The position numbers were made by a program, and so were the translations under genes. This document shows positions 61,651-64,000 of a stretch of DNA of 64,000 nucleotides, in pieces. This DNA comes from [Flavobacterium] thermophilum (lineage in GTDB: Bacteria; Bacillota; Bacilli; Bacillales; Anoxybacillaceae). The stretch is from contig UGGS01000002.1 of NCBI GenBank assembly GCA_900450595.1, positions 558,001-622,000 on the forward strand. The letters run 5' to 3'. Each line of letters opens with the position of its first letter. Position 1 is the first letter of the stretch. The notes beneath the pieces were generated by a model that saw nothing but the letters and a program-made list of their open reading frames with translations, made no database searches and was not told the DNA's origin.

Positions 61651-62799
61651 TTACCACGCCTTTCTGAATATTTCCTCAATTTCTTCTACAGTGATATCAC
61701 GAGGGTTGGTGATCATACATGCGTCATGAAAGGCGACCAAACTCATTTTCCGTATTTCTTCTTGTTTCACTCCTATATCCGATAATCGCTGCGGCACCCC
61801 AATATCCTCTGCCAATCGTTTTACATACTCAATCGCCTTTCTTCCCGCTTCCATATAAGACATGCCACGAGTATCCATTCCGAGAAAATAAGCAATATCA
61901 GCAAATTTTTTCGGATTCGCCAACAGATTGAACTCCATCACATGCGGAAGCAATATAGAGTTTATATCCCCATGAAGAAGAGGATACCTTCCCCCGACAG
62001 CATGGGACATTGCATGAACAGCGCCTAAAATCGCGTTAGAAAAAGCCAATCCTGCCTGCAAACTCGCCATTGCCATATTGGTTTTTGCCTCTTGGTTGAT
62101 TTTAGAGGCGACAGAAGGGCGCAAATATTTTCCTACTAAAGAAATAGCGTTTTGAGCTTGAACGTCTGTAAGCGGTGTAGCTGCTAGACTTACATACGCC
62201 TCAATGCCATGCGTTAAAACATCTAATCCTGTTGAGGCAGTTAAATGAGCGCTTTTTGTCGACAATGTTTCTGGATCAATAATTGCAATATCAGGAATAA
62301 GAGATCGGGAAATGATCGTCATCTTTTTTTTCTCTTTTGTATTAACAATAACAGAAAATTGGGATACTTCTGATCCTGACCCTGCTGTTGTTGGAACCAT
62401 CACTTGAGGAGGAAGGGGCAATTGAATTTTATCCACTCCCTCATATTCATGAATTTGTCCCCCGTTTGTAGCAAGAATGGCGACAGCCTTTGCGGCATCA
62501 ATAGAACTGCCTCCACCGATTCCAATGATAGCATCGCATTCATTCTCAAGATATGCTTCACAGCCTTTTTTTACTTCTTCGTCCTTTGGATTTATTGTTA
62601 CATCACAAAATGTCGTGTATTTTAATCCTACTTGCCTGCAACTCTTAATGACAACATCGAGCCAACCAGCTTCCGTAACACCTGGATCGCTGACAATCAA
62701 CACATTTGTCGCACCAAGCCTTAGACAACTTTCCCCTACTTGATGAATGGAACCGTTACCAAAAATCACTTCGGGCATCACGAACTTATGAATGTTCAT
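61651..62799 (-). CDS. Iron-containing alcohol dehydrogenase
   Basis: 382 residues of the group III (Fe-ADH) family. Nucleotide site G-I-G-G-G-S-S-I-D-A-A-K (about 93-104), P-T-T-A-G-S-G-S-E-V-S (about 137-147) and metal ligands in G-L-D-V-L-T-H-G-I-E-A-Y (about 192-203) and A-M-S-H-A-V-G-G-R-Y-P-L-L-H-G (about 263-277). It heads the operon with the kinase and activator, so regulators and one target enzyme are co-transcribed. No -24/-12 element is clear upstream. ATG follows aagggggcacgagg. Confidence 0.93.
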   Translation of the reverse strand: MNIHKFVMPEVIFGNGSIHQVGESCLRLGATNVLIVSDPGVTEAGWLDVVIKSCRQVGLKYTTFCDVTINPKDEEVKKGCEAYLENECDAIIGIGGGSSIDAAKAVAILATNGGQIHEYEGVDKIQLPLPPQVMVPTTAGSGSEVSQFSVIVNTKEKKKMTIISRSLIPDIAIIDPETLSTKSAHLTASTGLDVLTHGIEAYVSLAATPLTDVQAQNAISLVGKYLRPSVASKINQEAKTNMAMASLQAGLAFSNAILGAVHAMSHAVGGRYPLLHGDINSILLPHVMEFNLLANPKKFADIAYFLGMDTRGMSYMEAGRKAIEYVKRLAEDIGVPQRLSDIGVKQEEIRKMSLVAFHDACMITNPRDITVEEIEEIFRKAW

Positions 62800-62929
62800 C
62801 CTCGTGCCCCCTTATTGGCCATCTGCATTTTATTGCTCAACAACCTTATGTTTTAAGCACTCATTCGACATCCCGGATGAGAAATCCTCCTGATTTTCTG
62901 CAGGAGAAGGAGAAATGAGAAAGCGAGCG

Positions 62930-62970
62930 CCAACCCTCGTGAATGAAGGCGTACGCTCGCTTCGCCGATA
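62930..62970 (-). terminator. Hairpin after the polyamine-binding protein gene
   Basis: gcgagcg and cgctcgc pair around a 20-base loop (about 62930-62962), followed on the - strand by tttctcatttctcc. Moderate terminator. The gap 62800-62988 has no gene. Confidence 0.5.
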
Positions 62971-62988
62971 GAACGCTGCTTCGTTTGT

Positions 62989-64000
62989 TTATTTTTGCTG
63001 CATCTTAAACTCCAAAAACAGCTCGTTGTAGTAGGCGAGCATGTGTTTTCCTAAGTTTTCGTACACTTCGAGATGCCCTGCTGAATCCAAATCGGGGTAA
63101 AAGCGCCGATCGCCCGCGATGTCTTTTGGCAAATAGCGAAGCGCCGCGCGATTCGGAGTCGAATAGCCGACATACTCGGCGTTTTGCGCCGCGTGTTTCG
63201 GGTCGAGCATAAAATTGATAAACGCGTGCGCTCCTTCGATGTTTTTCGCTGTTTTCGGAATGACCATGTTGTCAAACCATAGGTTGGATCCTTCTTTCGG
63301 CACGACATAGTCGAGCTTGTCGTTTTCGGCGATGATTTCCGCCGCATCACCCGACCAGACGACGCCGATGGCCGCTTCTTCATTCACGAGAAGCAGCTTG
63401 ATCTCATCGCCGACAATCGCCTTCACATTCGGCATGAGTCGATCGAGTTTCCGCTTTGCTTCTTGCAAATGGGCTTTGTTCGTGTCATTGAGGGAATAGC
63501 CGAGGCTGTTTAACGCCATCCCCATTACTTCGCGCGCTCCGTCGACAAGCAAAATTTGGTTTCGCAAACTCGGATCCCATAAGTCGTTCCAGCTTGTGAT
63601 GGTCTTGCCGCCAAGCATCTCGCGGTTGTAGACGATGCCGACCGTCCCCCAAAAATACGGCACGGAATACCGGTTGTGCGGATCAAACGACAAGTTGAGG
63701 AACCGCGGCTCGATATATTGTAAATTCGGCAGCTTGTCGTGATCGAGCGGCAACAGCAAGTTTTCCTCGATCATTTTGCTGATGGCGTAATCGGACGGAA
63801 CGGCGACATCAAACGTCGCCCCGCCTTGGGCGATTTTCGCCATCATCGCTTCGTTGGAATCGAATGTTTGGTAAATCACTTTCCACCCTGTCTCTTTTTC
63901 AAACTCCCGAATGAGCGCTGGGTCGATGTAATCGCCCCAGTTGTAAACGGTCACCGTTTTGCCTCCGCCGTACCCTTCCGCTTCGTTCAACCGGTGGGTG
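62989..64000 (-). CDS. potD: Spermidine/putrescine ABC transporter substrate-binding protein (5' end outside window)
   Basis: The frame is open to the right edge; about 337 residues are visible. It starts in the linker before V-T-V-Y-N-W-G-D-Y-I-D-P (PotD hallmark for the mature start), so the lipoprotein signal lies outside. Further typical parts are D-V-A-V-P-S-D-Y-A-I (about 60), Y-F-W-G-T-V-G-I-V-Y-N (about 110), W-S-G-D-A-A-E and the end Y-Y-N-E-L-F-L-E-F-K. It captures polyamines outside the membrane; potABC should lie upstream, beyond the window. Confidence 0.92.
   Translation of the reverse strand, partial: THRLNEAEGYGGGKTVTVYNWGDYIDPALIREFEKETGWKVIYQTFDSNEAMMAKIAQGGATFDVAVPSDYAISKMIEENLLLPLDHDKLPNLQYIEPRFLNLSFDPHNRYSVPYFWGTVGIVYNREMLGGKTITSWNDLWDPSLRNQILLVDGAREVMGMALNSLGYSLNDTNKAHLQEAKRKLDRLMPNVKAIVGDEIKLLLVNEEAAIGVVWSGDAAEIIAENDKLDYVVPKEGSNLWFDNMVIPKTAKNIEGAHAFINFMLDPKHAAQNAEYVGYSTPNRAALRYLPKDIAGDRRFYPDLDSAGHLEVYENLGKHMLAYYNELFLEFKMQQK

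Overview
The window looks like the chromosome of a thermophilic Bacillaceae of the Geobacillus/Parageobacillus group. The basis is protein resemblance: a quinol-type NO reductase of 787 residues, a zinc alcohol dehydrogenase very close to the one I know from G. stearothermophilus, a Bacillus-type Fnr with a C-terminal cysteine cluster, and a yitR/S/U/V/W-like gene block syntenic with Bacillus subtilis. GC content is medium to high in most of the window. Two stretches are clearly AT-rich (the chemotaxis pair at 3.9-5.8 kb and the alcohol cluster at 55-62.8 kb), which suggests separate acquisition. No rRNA, tRNA or CRISPR array was recognised.

Layout. 1-10.5 kb is an insertion-sequence landing zone: nested IS4-type and IS1634/ISBst12-type copies, a chemoreceptor and a CheW-like protein, an intact IS4-superfamily element, a TnpB-less IS200/IS605-like relic, an IS66 stump and an IS21 element. 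10.5-17.2 kb is a large WapA/RHS-type secreted protein gene broken at both ends: a frameshift just after the signal peptide, and loss of the C-terminal tip at the IS21 junction. 17.5-42.2 kb is an anaerobic nitrogen-oxide and molybdenum-cofactor region: ywiC, moaD, moaE, mobB, moeA with a soluble chemoreceptor, ric/scdA, moaA, modB, fnr, a nirK stump, narK, an ABC/NEW3 operon with a divergent ECF sigma/anti-sigma pair, a radical SAM/SPASM enzyme, mobA, DUF2249 proteins, a repetitive coiled-coil protein, the NO reductase, a second Crp/Fnr regulator and a DUF2249-membrane protein operon. 42-47.5 kb is the yit-like housekeeping block with YajQ. 47.6-55 kb holds an M48 protease, a frameshifted B3/4 protein, a PaiB/MocR divergent pair, an ABC exporter and gene fragments. 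55.4-62.8 kb is an alcohol/aldehyde oxidation cluster with its own two-component sigma-54 activator. The right edge holds part of a polyamine-binding protein gene.

How it works together. The strongest signal is regulatory. Eight promoters in the anaerobic region carry a TGTGA-N6-TCACA type Fnr box whose centre lies exactly 29.5 bp from the first base of a recognisable -10 hexamer, i.e. about -41.5 (class II). They serve ric, modB-moaA, narK, the radical SAM gene, a DUF2249 gene, the second Crp/Fnr gene, the DUF2249-membrane operon and a dead nirK. fnr itself and the moeA-side operon have boxes one base off this geometry. One promoter also has a near-perfect Fur box over its -10. The picture is an Fnr regulon for nitrate/nitrite transport, Moco synthesis, NO detoxification and Fe-S repair that has lost nirK; narGHJI and nos genes are not in this window. 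In the alcohol cluster, a canonical -24/-12 promoter before the zinc alcohol dehydrogenase matches the NtrC-family activator encoded nearby. Function names come from recognising sequence families by eye, not from database searches.
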